From: Cyanobacteria bacterium UBA5018
GTDB lineage: Bacteria; Cyanobacteriota; Cyanobacteriia; PCC-6307; Cyanobiaceae
Length of the DNA stretch: 34,629 bases
Reading direction: 5' to 3'
NCBI GenBank assembly: GCA_002396505.1
Contig: DGYA01000050.1
Location: 1 to 34,629, forward strand
The notes beneath the pieces were generated by a model. The model ran no database searches. It was given only the letters and a program-made list of their open reading frames with translations, and was not told the origin of the DNA. The translations under genes were made by a program, and so were the position numbers. Positions 1-7,761 of the stretch are shown in pieces; within the stretch, counting starts at the first letter, position 1; each line of letters begins with the position of its first letter.

Positions 1-154
1 TGCAACGCTTCTTCTTGACTCGTGGCCCATGAACAACAGAGCGCAGTACACTGCGTAAAGATGCTCAACCCAGGCACCTCGAGCGGACAACAACGCTGAT
101 AGGCACCGCCGGGTTTGCGATTGAGAGGGGTGTGATCTTTCCTGAACGCGGGGG

Positions 155-220
155 GAGCGTTTCGCTCGGCGCCACCATGCGGTGCTTGGCAAGGAGTTGG
201 GGATTGAACTGAGGCGGCCC
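155..220 (+). pseudogene. Short ISAs1-family transposase fragment left of the IS
   Basis: Twenty-two codons read E-R-F-A-R-R-H-H-A-V-L-G-K-E-L-G-I-E-L-R-R-P. They line up with the N-terminal part of the transposase inside the adjacent IS (FARRHREALNQALGLEFKRW) and stop exactly where the IS inverted repeat begins. I infer a relic of a second, related element into which the IS inserted, or a hybrid of two copies. No continuation was recognised to the right of the IS. Nothing else was recognised in 1-154. Confidence 0.4.
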
Positions 221-240
221 CAGGGCCGCCTAAAAGTGTG
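221..240 (+). repeat. Left terminal inverted repeat of the IS
   Basis: CAGGGCCGCCTAAAAGTGTG. It pairs with the right end at 1510-1529 with two mismatches. Confidence 0.8.
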
Positions 241-302
241 TCCACATCTCTCTTGTCGGGGCTGTCAGGATTGGCTTTGGTTAGCGGTTCTCACCGCTCC
301 CA

Positions 303-1508
303 ATGCTCTACACCCGTTTTGCTGCAGTCGATCAGCCTGCTCCGGATGATCTGATCAGCTTCCTCAAGGCGATCCCCGTAGGCGTAAGCCTTCTCCGAAG
401 GAGTTGGCCGCTACCGCCGCGGGGTGCTCTACCCACAGTGGTTCCTGCTGCTGGTGGCAGTGCTGGGGATATTGAGCGGCTGCCGCAGCTCCCGTGATCT
501 GGAGGCCTTTGCCCGCCGGCACCGGGAAGCGCTTAACCAGGCGCTGGGGCTGGAGTTCAAGCGCTGGCCGTCGGATGCCACCTTCCTCTACCTGTTTGAT
601 AAGGCCCACCTGCAGGAATTCGCTCAGGTGCTCCAGGCCTGGATGATCAGCCAGATCCCAGGCGGGGCCATGGGTCTGAACCAGCTGGTGTGCGACGGCA
701 AGACGCTGCGGGGCTCTGCTGTTGAGCAGGAGGACGGCAGTCACCAGTTTGTGGCCCAGGTCACAGTCTATGCCCGTGCTCTCGGCGTGGCCCTGGCCCA
801 GACGACCTACGACACCGGCGAATCCAGTGAGCGCGCCGCCCTCAAAGAACTCCTGAGCACGCTGAATCTTTAAGGGGTGCTGATCTAGGCAGATGCCCTG
901 CACACCACCCGGCCGTTTTTCAGTGGTGCCTGGAGCAGGGGGCCGACGTCCTGCTGAGCGTCAAATCGAACCAGAAGACCCTGCATCGACAGATCCAGAG
1001 CCAGTTCCAGGGAAAACGGCATATCCCTTTCACCGCAACGGCTCAGGAGGAGAAGCATGGTCGTGACACGATCTGGGAGCTGCGGGCGAAAGAGGCACCG
1101 GAGCACATCAAGGAGAACTGGCCCGGCTGCAGCTGGATCATTGAGCTGACCAGCACCACCGTGACCCGCAAAGGCAAGCGAGCAACGCGCACCCTGCAGT
1201 TCATCACCACCCTGCGCACCGCTCCAGAAGCCCTGCTACGCCTGATCCGCCAGCGCTGGAGCATTGAAAACCAGTGGCACTGGGCCCGCGACACCCAGCT
1301 CGGTGAGGACGCCCACCGCTACGCCAACCGCACCGGTTACGCCAACCGCACCGGTGCTCCGGTATTCGCGTTTCTGCGCACCGTGGTGATGAACCTGTTG
1401 CGTCGCGTTGGCTACCGCTCGATACGCCAGGGCTTGCGGGAGCTGGCCTATGACATCAAGGGAATGCTGGCGCTGGGGGGAGTGGCGACGGAACCAACCA
1501 CGCCCTAA
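303..1508 (+). pseudogene. ISAs1-family DDE transposase, frameshifted and with nonsense codons
   Basis: The coding signal moves through several frames. An N-terminal piece (DDLISFLKAIP) is in the frame of 303. The middle, from about 391 (GRYRRGVLYPQWFLLL to VCDGKTLRGS), is in the frame of 424. The C-terminal half (SVKSNQKTLHRQ, QRWSIENQWHW, GEDAHR, FLRTVVMNLLRR) is back in the frame of 876. In the middle frame a TAA at 871 and a TAG at 886 interrupt the expected LNL-x-GVLI-x-ADALHTTRPFF reading, and the frame then slips at a T-run near 918-927. So there are at least two nonsense codons and two frameshifts. Known ISAs1 transposases are single proteins of about 370-400 residues, so this one is dead unless several recoding events occur. 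Confidence 0.85.
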
Positions 1509-1509
1509 T

Positions 1510-1529
1510 CATACTTTTAGGCAGCCCTG
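1510..1529 (-). repeat. Right terminal inverted repeat of the IS
   Basis: Read on the minus strand from 1529 this is CAGGGCTGCCTAAAAGTATG, the imperfect mirror of 221-240. Confidence 0.8.
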
Positions 1530-1579
1530 GCTCCGCCTCCCCAGCTCTGGCAACCTGGCCCGATACCCGGCGCCGCTCC

Positions 1580-2347
1580 ATGCAGGTAATTCCCGCCATC
1601 GATTTGCTCGACGGTCAATGTGTGCGGTTGCACCAGGGCGATTACGACCAGGTGACGCGCTTCTCCGACGACCCGGTGGCCCAGGCCCTCAGCTGGCAGG
1701 AGCAGGGGGCCCAGCGCCTGCACCTGGTGGATCTAGACGGCGCCCGCACCGGCCAGCCGGTGAATGATCCGGTGCTCAAGGCGATCACCGCCGCCCTGAA
1801 TATCCCTGTGCAACTGGGGGGCGGGGTGCGCAGCGCCGCCCGGGCCAAGGACCTGCTGGCCTGCGGCCTGGATCGGGTGATCCTGGGCACGGTGGCCCTG
1901 GAACAGCCCAAACTGGTGGATCAATTAGCTGCCGATCACCCGGGTCAGATCGTTGTGGGCATCGATGCCAGGGATGGCAAGGTGGCCACCCGCGGCTGGC
2001 TGGAGGCGAGCAGCACCGAGGCGACGGCCCTGGCCCAGCGGTTTGGCGCCAGTGGCATCGCCGCGATCATCAGCACCGACATCGCCACCGATGGCACCCT
2101 GGCTGGTCCGAACTTGGCTGCCCTGCGGGCGATGGCCATGGCCAGCAGCGTGCCGGTGATCGCCTCAGGGGGCATCGGCAACCTGGAACACCTGCTCTCC
2201 CTGTTGGCCCTGGGACCCCTGGGGGTGGAGGGGGTGATTGTGGGTAGAGCCCTCTACGACGGCCGCGTCGACCTGGCAGAAGCGCTGCAGGCCATCGGCT
2301 CTGCTCGCCTACAGGACCCGCTGCTTGGCTCCAGTGCCTTTGCCTGA
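1580..2347 (+). CDS. hisA: HisA, phosphoribosylformimino-5-aminoimidazole carboxamide ribotide isomerase
   Basis: Cytosolic histidine-biosynthesis enzyme that converts ProFAR to PRFAR by an Amadori rearrangement. The 255-residue length is normal for HisA. The (beta/alpha)8 barrel is complete: MQVIPAIDLLDGQCVRL at the start carries the catalytic Asp at residue 8, LGGGVRS lies near residue 80, VGIDARDGKVATRGW near 125 carries the second catalytic Asp, ISTDIATDGT near 165, and the phosphate-binding VIASGGIGN near 190 and GVIVGRALY near 215. The ATG follows the IS right end by only 50 bp and has no strong Shine-Dalgarno sequence. Its promoter may therefore lie in or beyond the insertion element. 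No other his gene is adjacent, as is usual for dispersed cyanobacterial his genes. Confidence 0.95.
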   Translation: MQVIPAIDLLDGQCVRLHQGDYDQVTRFSDDPVAQALSWQEQGAQRLHLVDLDGARTGQPVNDPVLKAITAALNIPVQLGGGVRSAARAKDLLACGLDRVILGTVALEQPKLVDQLAADHPGQIVVGIDARDGKVATRGWLEASSTEATALAQRFGASGIAAIISTDIATDGTLAGPNLAALRAMAMASSVPVIASGGIGNLEHLLSLLALGPLGVEGVIVGRALYDGRVDLAEALQAIGSARLQDPLLGSSAFA

Positions 2348-2380
2348 GCGAGGGCTGTCGATTCCAGGCCTGCCTAAGCC

Positions 2381-2456
2381 AGTTCTGCTGGAGCAGTGAC
2401 GCGGGGAAGCAGTGCTGCTTGAAAGCAGTGCTGCTGGAGCAAGTTTTGCGGGAACC
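2381..2456. repeat. Degenerate 14-16 bp tandem repeat between hisA and the Fur-family gene
   Basis: Five consecutive units: AGTTCTGCTGGAGC, AGTGACGCGGGGAAGC, AGTGCTGCTTGAAAGC, AGTGCTGCTGGAGCA and AGTTTTGCGGGAACC. Unit length wobbles between 14 and 16 bp. No gene was recognised in 2348-2514. Confidence 0.7.
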
Positions 2457-2514
2457 AATGGCGATCGAGCCCAGCCAGTCAGCGCGAACAGCTGTGGGGT
2501 TGGGCTAGAAAGGA

Positions 2515-3432
2515 TTGATGCAAGGGCCAAATCTACCCTCCCCCATCCCAGGGCCGCCCGACAGGCTCAAGCCGGTTGGCGAGCCTTCTGCAGCGGGCAG
2601 GCAGCGGCTCGGTATCGCCAGGCAGGGTTCAGGAGAGAGCGAGCTAGATGCTAAGTCGAGCACCTCTAGAACTTTGATATCGCAAAAGCCAAGGCAAATT
2701 AGTTCGAAATTAATTACATCAGAATCAATCAGTCCGGAATCAATCGGCGCTGAATCAATCAGCCCAGAATCAATCAGCCCAGAATCAATCGATCTGGAAT
2801 CAAGTAGCTCGGAATCGCTCAGTCCAAAACCAATTGTCTCAGAATCAATTAGCCCGGAATCGCTCAGGTTAAAGCTAGTCGAGTTGGCATCAATTGGCTC
2901 AAAGGCAATTAACTCTGAATCAATCAGCCCAAGCTCAAGCAGTGCAAGTGTTGATGACGCCGCTTGCCTGCCTGTTTCGCCTCAAGATGTTGCCCCTGTT
3001 TTTGCTCCGTCAAGTCCGCCAATAGACGTGGATGATGTGTATCGCCATTGTCGTAATTTGGGGATGAGACTCAGCAGGCAGCGGCGCATGGTGCTGGATT
3101 TGCTCTGGGTTGAGAAGAGCCATCTCAGTGCCAGAGATATTTTTGAGCGCCTCAATAATCTTGGCCGTAACATAGGGCATACATCTGTGTATCAAAACCT
3201 TGAAGCCCTCCAGTCGGCTGGGGTGATCGAGTGCTTGGATCGAGCCAATGGTCGGTTGTATGGCTACCGTAGCGACCCCCATAGCCATCTCACCTGCACC
3301 GAAACCGGCAGGATTCAAGACCTTGACGTTAAGTTGCCCGCTGAGTTGCTGCGTCAAATCGAAGCCCATACCGGCTATGCAATCGAGAGTTACACCATGC
3401 AGTTCACCGGTCACCCCTTGGCGAGCCTCTGA
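2515..3432 (+). CDS. Fur-family transcriptional regulator (PerR-like) with repeat-built N-terminal extension
   Basis: The C-terminal 135 residues are a Fur-family repressor: the winged helix runs from GMRLSRQRRMVLDLLW through HLSARDIFERLN and NIGHTSVYQNLEALQSAGVI, then a metal/dimer domain with HSHLTC. The usual CxxC zinc pair is only partly present (CTETG), so structural zinc binding is doubtful. Family members are about 130-160 residues, but this frame is open for 305. The extra N-terminus is mostly a 15-bp tandem array read as E-S-I-S-P-like pentapeptides, predicted disordered. The start is uncertain. ATG 2518 has AAAGGA only three bases upstream; GTG 3028 and ATG 3064 would give a normal-sized protein without the array. 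I infer a peroxide- or metal-responsive repressor from the family; the inducer cannot be read from sequence. Confidence 0.8.
   Translation: MMQGPNLPSPIPGPPDRLKPVGEPSAAGRQRLGIARQGSGESELDAKSSTSRTLISQKPRQISSKLITSESISPESIGAESISPESISPESIDLESSSSESLSPKPIVSESISPESLRLKLVELASIGSKAINSESISPSSSSASVDDAACLPVSPQDVAPVFAPSSPPIDVDDVYRHCRNLGMRLSRQRRMVLDLLWVEKSHLSARDIFERLNNLGRNIGHTSVYQNLEALQSAGVIECLDRANGRLYGYRSDPHSHLTCTETGRIQDLDVKLPAELLRQIEAHTGYAIESYTMQFTGHPLASL
2707..2946 (+). repeat. 15-bp tandem array encoding ESISP-like pentapeptides
   Basis: About sixteen units, in perfect 15-bp register with no indels. The clearest are GAATCAATCAGTCCG (2722), GAATCAATCGGCGCT (2737), GAATCAATCAGCCCA (2752, 2767 and 2917), GAATCAATTAGCCCG (2842) and GAATCGCTCAGTCCA (2812). 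Units decay toward both ends. The array stays in the frame of the Fur-family protein throughout. Its core CAATCAGCCC recurs in the 12-bp array at 8545-8628. Confidence 0.85.
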
Positions 3433-3824
3433 ATATCCAAAGAGCAGCTAGCTCCAGATCCCCTAGGCAGATCAGTTGCGCAGTCCAGCTGTATAGATCA
3501 GCTGGACAGGCTAGCTGCGCAGGCCAGCCCTGCAGGTAATCACTGCAGACCAGCCCCTAAGACCAGCTGTGTAGATCAGCCCTCCAGGTCACTCCTGCCA
3601 CCCGGCCAACCCTGCGGGCTAGCTGTGGCGCAATTCTTTCCCCAGACAGGTCTGGAGACAACGGTTCTCAGATAGCTGTGGCGCCAAGAGCGCGGCAACC
3701 TATTTGATGCCGAAAGCTAACCGGATAATTTCAGCTGCTTGACATCTCACCCTGGCTGGCTATCAATAGGGGATTGTTAGCCTCGATAGCATCAAGTGCC
3801 CTACGGCAAACCTGGAGCCCAGCT
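3433..3824. other. Non-coding spacer with a 13-bp array
   Basis: I find no gene in these 392 bases. The first part is the 13-bp array described separately. The rest (3591-3824) contains scattered AGCTG words, for example TAGCTGTGGCGC at both 3620 and 3674, which look like eroded copies. It must contain the promoter of the next gene, but I cannot place it. Confidence 0.6.
3448..3590. repeat. Eleven consecutive 13-bp degenerate repeats
   Basis: Exactly 143 bp = 11 x 13 bp without indels. Examples: AGTTGCGCAGTCC (3474), AGCTGTATAGATC (3487), AGCTGGACAGGCT (3500), AGCTGCGCAGGCC (3513), AGCCCCTAAGACC (3552), AGCTGTGTAGATC (3565) and AGCCCTCCAGGTC (3578). The consensus is roughly AGCTGNNNAGRYC. 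A 13-bp period cannot hold a reading frame, so this array is non-coding. Confidence 0.8.
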
Positions 3825-5534
3825 GTGACTGTTCAGCTACTGCTGTTCGCCGCTTCCCTGGTCGGTGATGGGCTCCAGGCGCTGCTGGAGGCGGAACTCC
3901 CCCAGTGCCGTGTCAGTCGAGCTGTAGGCGCTGATGCGCCGCTTCCCCAGCTGGTGATCTGGCAGCCCGATAGCACCATTGAACCGCTCTCTCTGGCTCT
4001 GGAATGCCGGAGCCTGCAGGAGCGTTGGCAGCCCGCCCCGCTGCTGCTGCTGTTGACCCCTGGCCATCGGCTCAGCCGCAGCCAACTATTGGCCCTGCCG
4101 GTCACCGGCCTGCTGGAGGGGCCCAACCGCCAGCAACTGTTGCGGGCGGTGCAGACCCTGATCGAGGGCGGTCGGATTGTTGAACTATTGGAGCCGCAAA
4201 CTGGGCCGCTGCCCTCGCCGGCAGCACCGCTGTTTGGGCTCGGCAGCTGGCTGCTGCTTTCCGGTTTGGAGCAAATCGACGCTGAGATCGCCCTCTGCCG
4301 CCAATTGCTACAGCCGGCGCCGCCGCTGGTGAGGATGCTGCTGGGCGGGCGCTTGCGGGAGTTGGCGGCCGCCCGCCGCCTGCTGCTCTGGCTGTGGGGC
4401 CCGATCAGCCTGGCCTGGAGTAATGCCAGTCAATACGATCTAGCAAATTTAGATATTTCCAATCGGGCCCTCGCGCAGCGGGGTGCCAGCGAGGCCAGCC
4501 CTGCCGAACTCGATGCAGGGCGGGGCAGCCTGGCGATCAGCCAGGCCGGCGCCGCTGTTTTCTCGCTCCAGGGCCGCAATGCCGAGGCCATCTGGCAGGC
4601 GATTCACAACCGCCTCCGGAAGGCAGCCGAAGCGGGGATCGGCAATGCCAGCTCTCAGCTATTGGCGATTGAGGGTTTAGCGCAGGCCCGCAGGGTGGAT
4701 CTGCTGCTGGCCCTGCTGGAACAGCTGGCGCTGCTGCGCCGTCGCCTGGCTGAAGATCTCACAGAAGCCCCCACTGCCACCCCGAAGCAGCTCAGCCAAC
4801 GCTGGCAGCAGTGGCAGGCGGAACTGCGCCAGCAGGCGGTGCGCGCCATGGCCAGTCCCTATGTGCAATTGCCCTATGAGGGGGTGCTGCAGCCCGTGGC
4901 TGACACCCTGGTGCGCAGTAGCACCCTGGAGCTGGAAGACCCCGAATTTCCCGACCCCCAGCCGATGCTGGCCAGCCTGGTTTTGGGGCGGCCCCTGGTG
5001 GTGGCGGGTCAGCTGCTGGCGCCTGATGAACCCCGGGCGGTGCTGCATCTGGAGCTGCTGGTGACCAACTGGCTGTTGCGCACCGCTGAACTAATCGCGG
5101 TTGAGGTGCTCAGCTGCAGCAGTAGTTGGCCCGAGCTGCGGCGTTATCTGCTCAGACCTGACCTGCTGCCCACCCGCAACCTGGAGCGGTTGCGCAACCA
5201 ATTGATTGCCCAGCAGCGCTGGAGCATCTGGTTTGAGCGGCCCGTGGCCCTCTATGAGAGCCGTCGCACCCTGCTCAGCCTCAGCGGCGGCCAGATTCAA
5301 ATCAATAGCCTCACCGAGCCCCGGGATGCCGAGCTGCGCCAGCTGGGCTGGTTGCAGCAATTGGTCACCCTGATGCTGGAAACCCGCGACGCCCTTGGCC
5401 CCCAGTTGCGACGCCTGATCAAGGCCGCTGGCGATCTGGTGGGCGTGCTGCTCACCCGGGTGATCGGCCAGGCCATCGGCCTGGTGGGCCGCGGCATCCT
5501 GCAGGGGATGGGCCGCAGTCTCGGTAAGGGCTGA
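3825..5534 (+). CDS. DUF3685 / Ycf55-like protein
   Basis: A 569-residue protein from GTG 3825, which has GGAG seven bases upstream; the frame is open 17 codons further to a TTG at 3774. The first ~130 residues resemble a degenerate receiver fold: VTVQLLLFAASLVGDGLQAL as strand 1/helix 1, LVIWQPDS near the expected phospho-Asp strand, PLLLLLTPG, then VTGLLEGPNRQQLLRAVQ. The long C-terminal part is Leu/Gln/Arg-rich and helical, with LPYEGVLQPVADTLVRSSTLELEDPEFPDPQP typical of cyanobacterial DUF3685 and plastid Ycf55 proteins (positions about 362-393). The C-terminal end (residues about 535-569) is amphipathic. The role of the family is unknown. The gene precedes, on the same strand, a thylakoid PSI factor, which fits a photosynthetic role but does not show one. 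Confidence 0.7.
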   Translation: MTVQLLLFAASLVGDGLQALLEAELPQCRVSRAVGADAPLPQLVIWQPDSTIEPLSLALECRSLQERWQPAPLLLLLTPGHRLSRSQLLALPVTGLLEGPNRQQLLRAVQTLIEGGRIVELLEPQTGPLPSPAAPLFGLGSWLLLSGLEQIDAEIALCRQLLQPAPPLVRMLLGGRLRELAAARRLLLWLWGPISLAWSNASQYDLANLDISNRALAQRGASEASPAELDAGRGSLAISQAGAAVFSLQGRNAEAIWQAIHNRLRKAAEAGIGNASSQLLAIEGLAQARRVDLLLALLEQLALLRRRLAEDLTEAPTATPKQLSQRWQQWQAELRQQAVRAMASPYVQLPYEGVLQPVADTLVRSSTLELEDPEFPDPQPMLASLVLGRPLVVAGQLLAPDEPRAVLHLELLVTNWLLRTAELIAVEVLSCSSSWPELRRYLLRPDLLPTRNLERLRNQLIAQQRWSIWFERPVALYESRRTLLSLSGGQIQINSLTEPRDAELRQLGWLQQLVTLMLETRDALGPQLRRLIKAAGDLVGVLLTRVIGQAIGLVGRGILQGMGRSLGKG

Positions 5535-5567
5535 GGCTGGCGTTGCTGGTGGGCTTGAGGGCTCACA

Positions 5568-6263
5568 ATGGCCCCATCCGCGCCCCTTCCGTTGCCCCTC
5601 GCCCAGAAACCGCAGGCCCCCTTGCCCCTGGAGCCGAGCCTGGCGGCGAAGCCCTGGCGGCCAGGCGCCCTTAAAGGAGTGGTGAGCAGGCTTTATCTGC
5701 GTGCTGCACCTTTGGTTGCCAGGTTGCCGGGAATGTTGATGGCCCTGCTGCTGGCCTGGGGCCTGGCTCTGGCAGCTGAGCCAGCCCAGGCTGCGCTCAA
5801 CACCAATAGTTACGACGGCAATATCTATGCTCTCTACGCCGGCAATGGCTCGCTGGTGCCACCGCGCAACAACCTCGCCCAAACCCTGGCGGCTCACCGC
5901 CCGGCGGCACTGATTTTTTATCTCGACGACGACTCGTCTAGCAAGCAGTTCGCTCCGGTGGTATCAGAACTGCAACGCCTCTGGGGAAACAACATCGAGC
6001 TGATACCCCTGGTGAGCGATCCCTTGCAAAATCGGCCCGATGCTGGTAGCGGCGATCCGGCCCACTACTGGAAGGGGCTGGTGCCCCAGGTGGTGGTGTT
6101 GGGCAAGGCCGGTGAAGTGCTGCTCGATGCCAGTGGCCAGGTGCCGCTGGAGAACATCAATGAGGCCATCAGCAATGCCACGGGCATTCCCCTGCCCGAG
6201 GGTTTCCTGCAGAGCAGCACCCAGAGCTTTAACGAACTCAATTCCGAAGTAGTCAGCCGATGA
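5568..6263 (+). CDS. Thylakoid membrane photosystem I accumulation factor, thioredoxin-like (Slr1796-like)
   Basis: 231 residues. A basic N-terminus leads into one hydrophobic stretch (about residues 50-70, MLMALLLAWGLALA) ending in AEPAQAAL, which reads as a signal peptide or membrane anchor. The remainder is a thioredoxin-fold domain, with the family words YDGNIYALYAGNGSLVPPR, LIFYLDDDSSSKQFAPVVS, KGLVPQVVVLGKAGEV and FNELNSEVV. No CXXC is present, so it is not a redox thioredoxin; family members in cyanobacteria are annotated as needed for PSI accumulation. The ATG 33 bp after the previous stop is the only early in-frame ATG. Its stop overlaps the fumC start (ATGA), implying translational coupling. 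Confidence 0.75.
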   Translation: MAPSAPLPLPLAQKPQAPLPLEPSLAAKPWRPGALKGVVSRLYLRAAPLVARLPGMLMALLLAWGLALAAEPAQAALNTNSYDGNIYALYAGNGSLVPPRNNLAQTLAAHRPAALIFYLDDDSSSKQFAPVVSELQRLWGNNIELIPLVSDPLQNRPDAGSGDPAHYWKGLVPQVVVLGKAGEVLLDASGQVPLENINEAISNATGIPLPEGFLQSSTQSFNELNSEVVSR

Positions 6264-7645
6264 GCAGCGGCGGCATGCGCACCGAACAAGACAGCATGGG
6301 GCCCTTGCCGGTGCCCGCCGAGCACTACTGGGGCGCCCAGACCCAGCGGTCCCTGCATTTCTTCCCCTACGGCCAGCTGATGCCCCTGGAGGTGGTGCAT
6401 GCCTTTGGCCAGCTCAAGGCCGCCTGCGCCGAGGTGAATCGCGACCTGGGCAAGCTCAGTCCAGCTGTGGCGGAGCTGATCGTGGCCGCGGCGGAAGAGG
6501 TGGCCAGCGGTGCCCTGGATGCTGAATTCCCGCTGAAGGTATGGCAGACGGGATCGGGTACCCAAACAAATATGAACGTGAATGAGGTGATCGCCAACCG
6601 GGCGATTCAAGCTTCAGGAGGGGTGCTGGGCAGCAAGCATCCAGTGCATCCCAACGATCACGTAAATCTCAGCCAATCCAGCAACGACACCTTCCCAGCG
6701 GCGCTGCATGTGGCGGTGGCCATCGAGCTGGAACGGGCCCTGCTGCCATCGCTGCAGGCGTTACTAAATTGCCTCCAGGCCAAGGCCGAGGCCTTTGCGG
6801 GCATCGTCAAAATTGGCCGCACCCACCTGCAGGATGCGGTGCCGCTGAGCTTGGGCCAAGAATTTAGTGGCTACGGCGCCCAACTGGAGCTGGGGTTGCA
6901 GACCCTGCGGGCCGCCTTGCCCCAGGTGCTGCAGCTGGCGATCGGCGGAACGGCGGTGGGCACCGGTTTGAATGCACCACCGGGTTTTGGCGAGGCGGTG
7001 GCCGCGCGGTTGGCGGAGCGCATCGGCTTGCCGTTCAGCAGCGCCAGCAACAAATTTCAGGCCCTGGCTGGCCATGAACCCCTGGCGGCCACCCATGGCG
7101 CCCTCACGGTGCTGGCCGGTTCCCTGTTCAAACTGGCCAATGACATTCGCTGGTTGGCCAGCGGGCCCCGCTGCGGCCTGGGGGAATTGCTGATCCCAGA
7201 AAACGAACCGGGCTCGTCAATCATGCCGGGCAAGGTGAATCCCACCCAGTGCGAGAGCCTCACCATGGTGGCGGTGCAGGTGATGGGCAACAACACCGCT
7301 GTGCAAATGGCCGCCAGCCAGGGGAATTTTGAGTTGAATGTATTCAAACCCCTGATTGCCCACAACCTGCTGGAGAGCATCGCCCTGTTGGCGGGGGCCT
7401 GCCACGGCTTTCGTCAGTTCTGCCTGGAGGGTCTCCAGCCCAATCAAAGCCGCATTCAACAGCTGCTAGAGCAGAGCTTGATGCTGGTGACGGCGCTAAC
7501 CCCAGCTATCGGCTACGACCAGGCCTGCGCCATCGCCAAGCATGCCCACCATCAGCAACTCAGCCTCAAACAGGCGGCCCTGGATCTGGGCGCCATCAGC
7601 GCCGAAGAGTTCGACCGCTGGGTGAAACCGGAGCTGATGATTTGA
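6260..7645 (+). CDS. fumC: Class II fumarate hydratase
   Basis: Catalyses reversible hydration of fumarate to malate in the cytosol as part of the cyanobacterial TCA reactions. The 461 residues match the family length (about 460-465). Visible signatures are the N-terminal TEQDSMGPLPVPAEHYWGAQT, SGTQTNMNVNEVIANRA near residue 95, HPNDHVNLSQSSNDTFPAA near 130, GRTHLQDAVPLSLGQEFSGY near 180, and the catalytic-loop signature GSSIMPGKVNPTQCE near 317. The start ATG overlaps the preceding stop by four bases, so the two genes are probably cotranscribed. The 3' end merges into a 15-bp tandem array that forms the start of the next gene. Confidence 0.96.
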   Translation: MSSGGMRTEQDSMGPLPVPAEHYWGAQTQRSLHFFPYGQLMPLEVVHAFGQLKAACAEVNRDLGKLSPAVAELIVAAAEEVASGALDAEFPLKVWQTGSGTQTNMNVNEVIANRAIQASGGVLGSKHPVHPNDHVNLSQSSNDTFPAALHVAVAIELERALLPSLQALLNCLQAKAEAFAGIVKIGRTHLQDAVPLSLGQEFSGYGAQLELGLQTLRAALPQVLQLAIGGTAVGTGLNAPPGFGEAVAARLAERIGLPFSSASNKFQALAGHEPLAATHGALTVLAGSLFKLANDIRWLASGPRCGLGELLIPENEPGSSIMPGKVNPTQCESLTMVAVQVMGNNTAVQMAASQGNFELNVFKPLIAHNLLESIALLAGACHGFRQFCLEGLQPNQSRIQQLLEQSLMLVTALTPAIGYDQACAIAKHAHHQQLSLKQAALDLGAISAEEFDRWVKPELMI

Positions 7646-7761
7646 GTAGTAAAGGTGTGAGTAGTGATGGTTTAAGTGCTGATGGCTTGAGTAGTGATGG
7701 CTTGAGTAGTGATCGTGTGAGTGGTGACGGTGTGAGTGTTGCTGGTTTGAGTGGAGAGGCC
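7642..7761 (+). repeat. Eight 15-bp repeats at the start of the response-regulator gene
   Basis: 8 x 15 bp in exact register: TTGAGTAGTAAAGGT, GTGAGTAGTGATGGT, TTAAGTGCTGATGGC, TTGAGTAGTGATGGC, TTGAGTAGTGATCGT, GTGAGTGGTGACGGT, GTGAGTGTTGCTGGT and TTGAGTGGAGAGGCC. The end of fumC (GATGATTTGAGTAGT) itself matches a repeat unit, so the array may have grown from the fumC stop region. Confidence 0.9.

Larger units (their letters stand above)
221..1529 (+). mobile_element. ISAs1-family insertion sequence, inactive
   Basis: A 1309-bp element with matching ends: CAGGGCCGCCTAAAAGTGTG at the left and the complement of CAGGGCTGCCTAAAAGTATG at the right, 18 of 20 identical. Length and end sequence fit the ISAs1 family, as does the encoded DDE transposase (VCDGKTLRGS, then QRWSIENQWHW and GEDAHR). 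The transposase is broken, so the copy cannot move by itself. I see no clear flanking direct repeat (GGCGGCCC left, GCTCCGCC right). The left end also lies in a perfect hairpin, AGGCGGCCC-CA-GGGCCGCCT at 212-231. The right end is only 50 bp from the hisA start. Confidence 0.85.

Noticed and set aside
885..1294. Minus-strand frames across the IS
   Set aside because: They are antisense to the transposase remnant and show no homology to accessory IS proteins.
5091..5897. 268-codon minus-strand frame opposite the DUF3685 gene and its downstream neighbour
   Set aside because: Gln/His/Gly-rich antisense composition, spans the gap between two well supported plus-strand genes.
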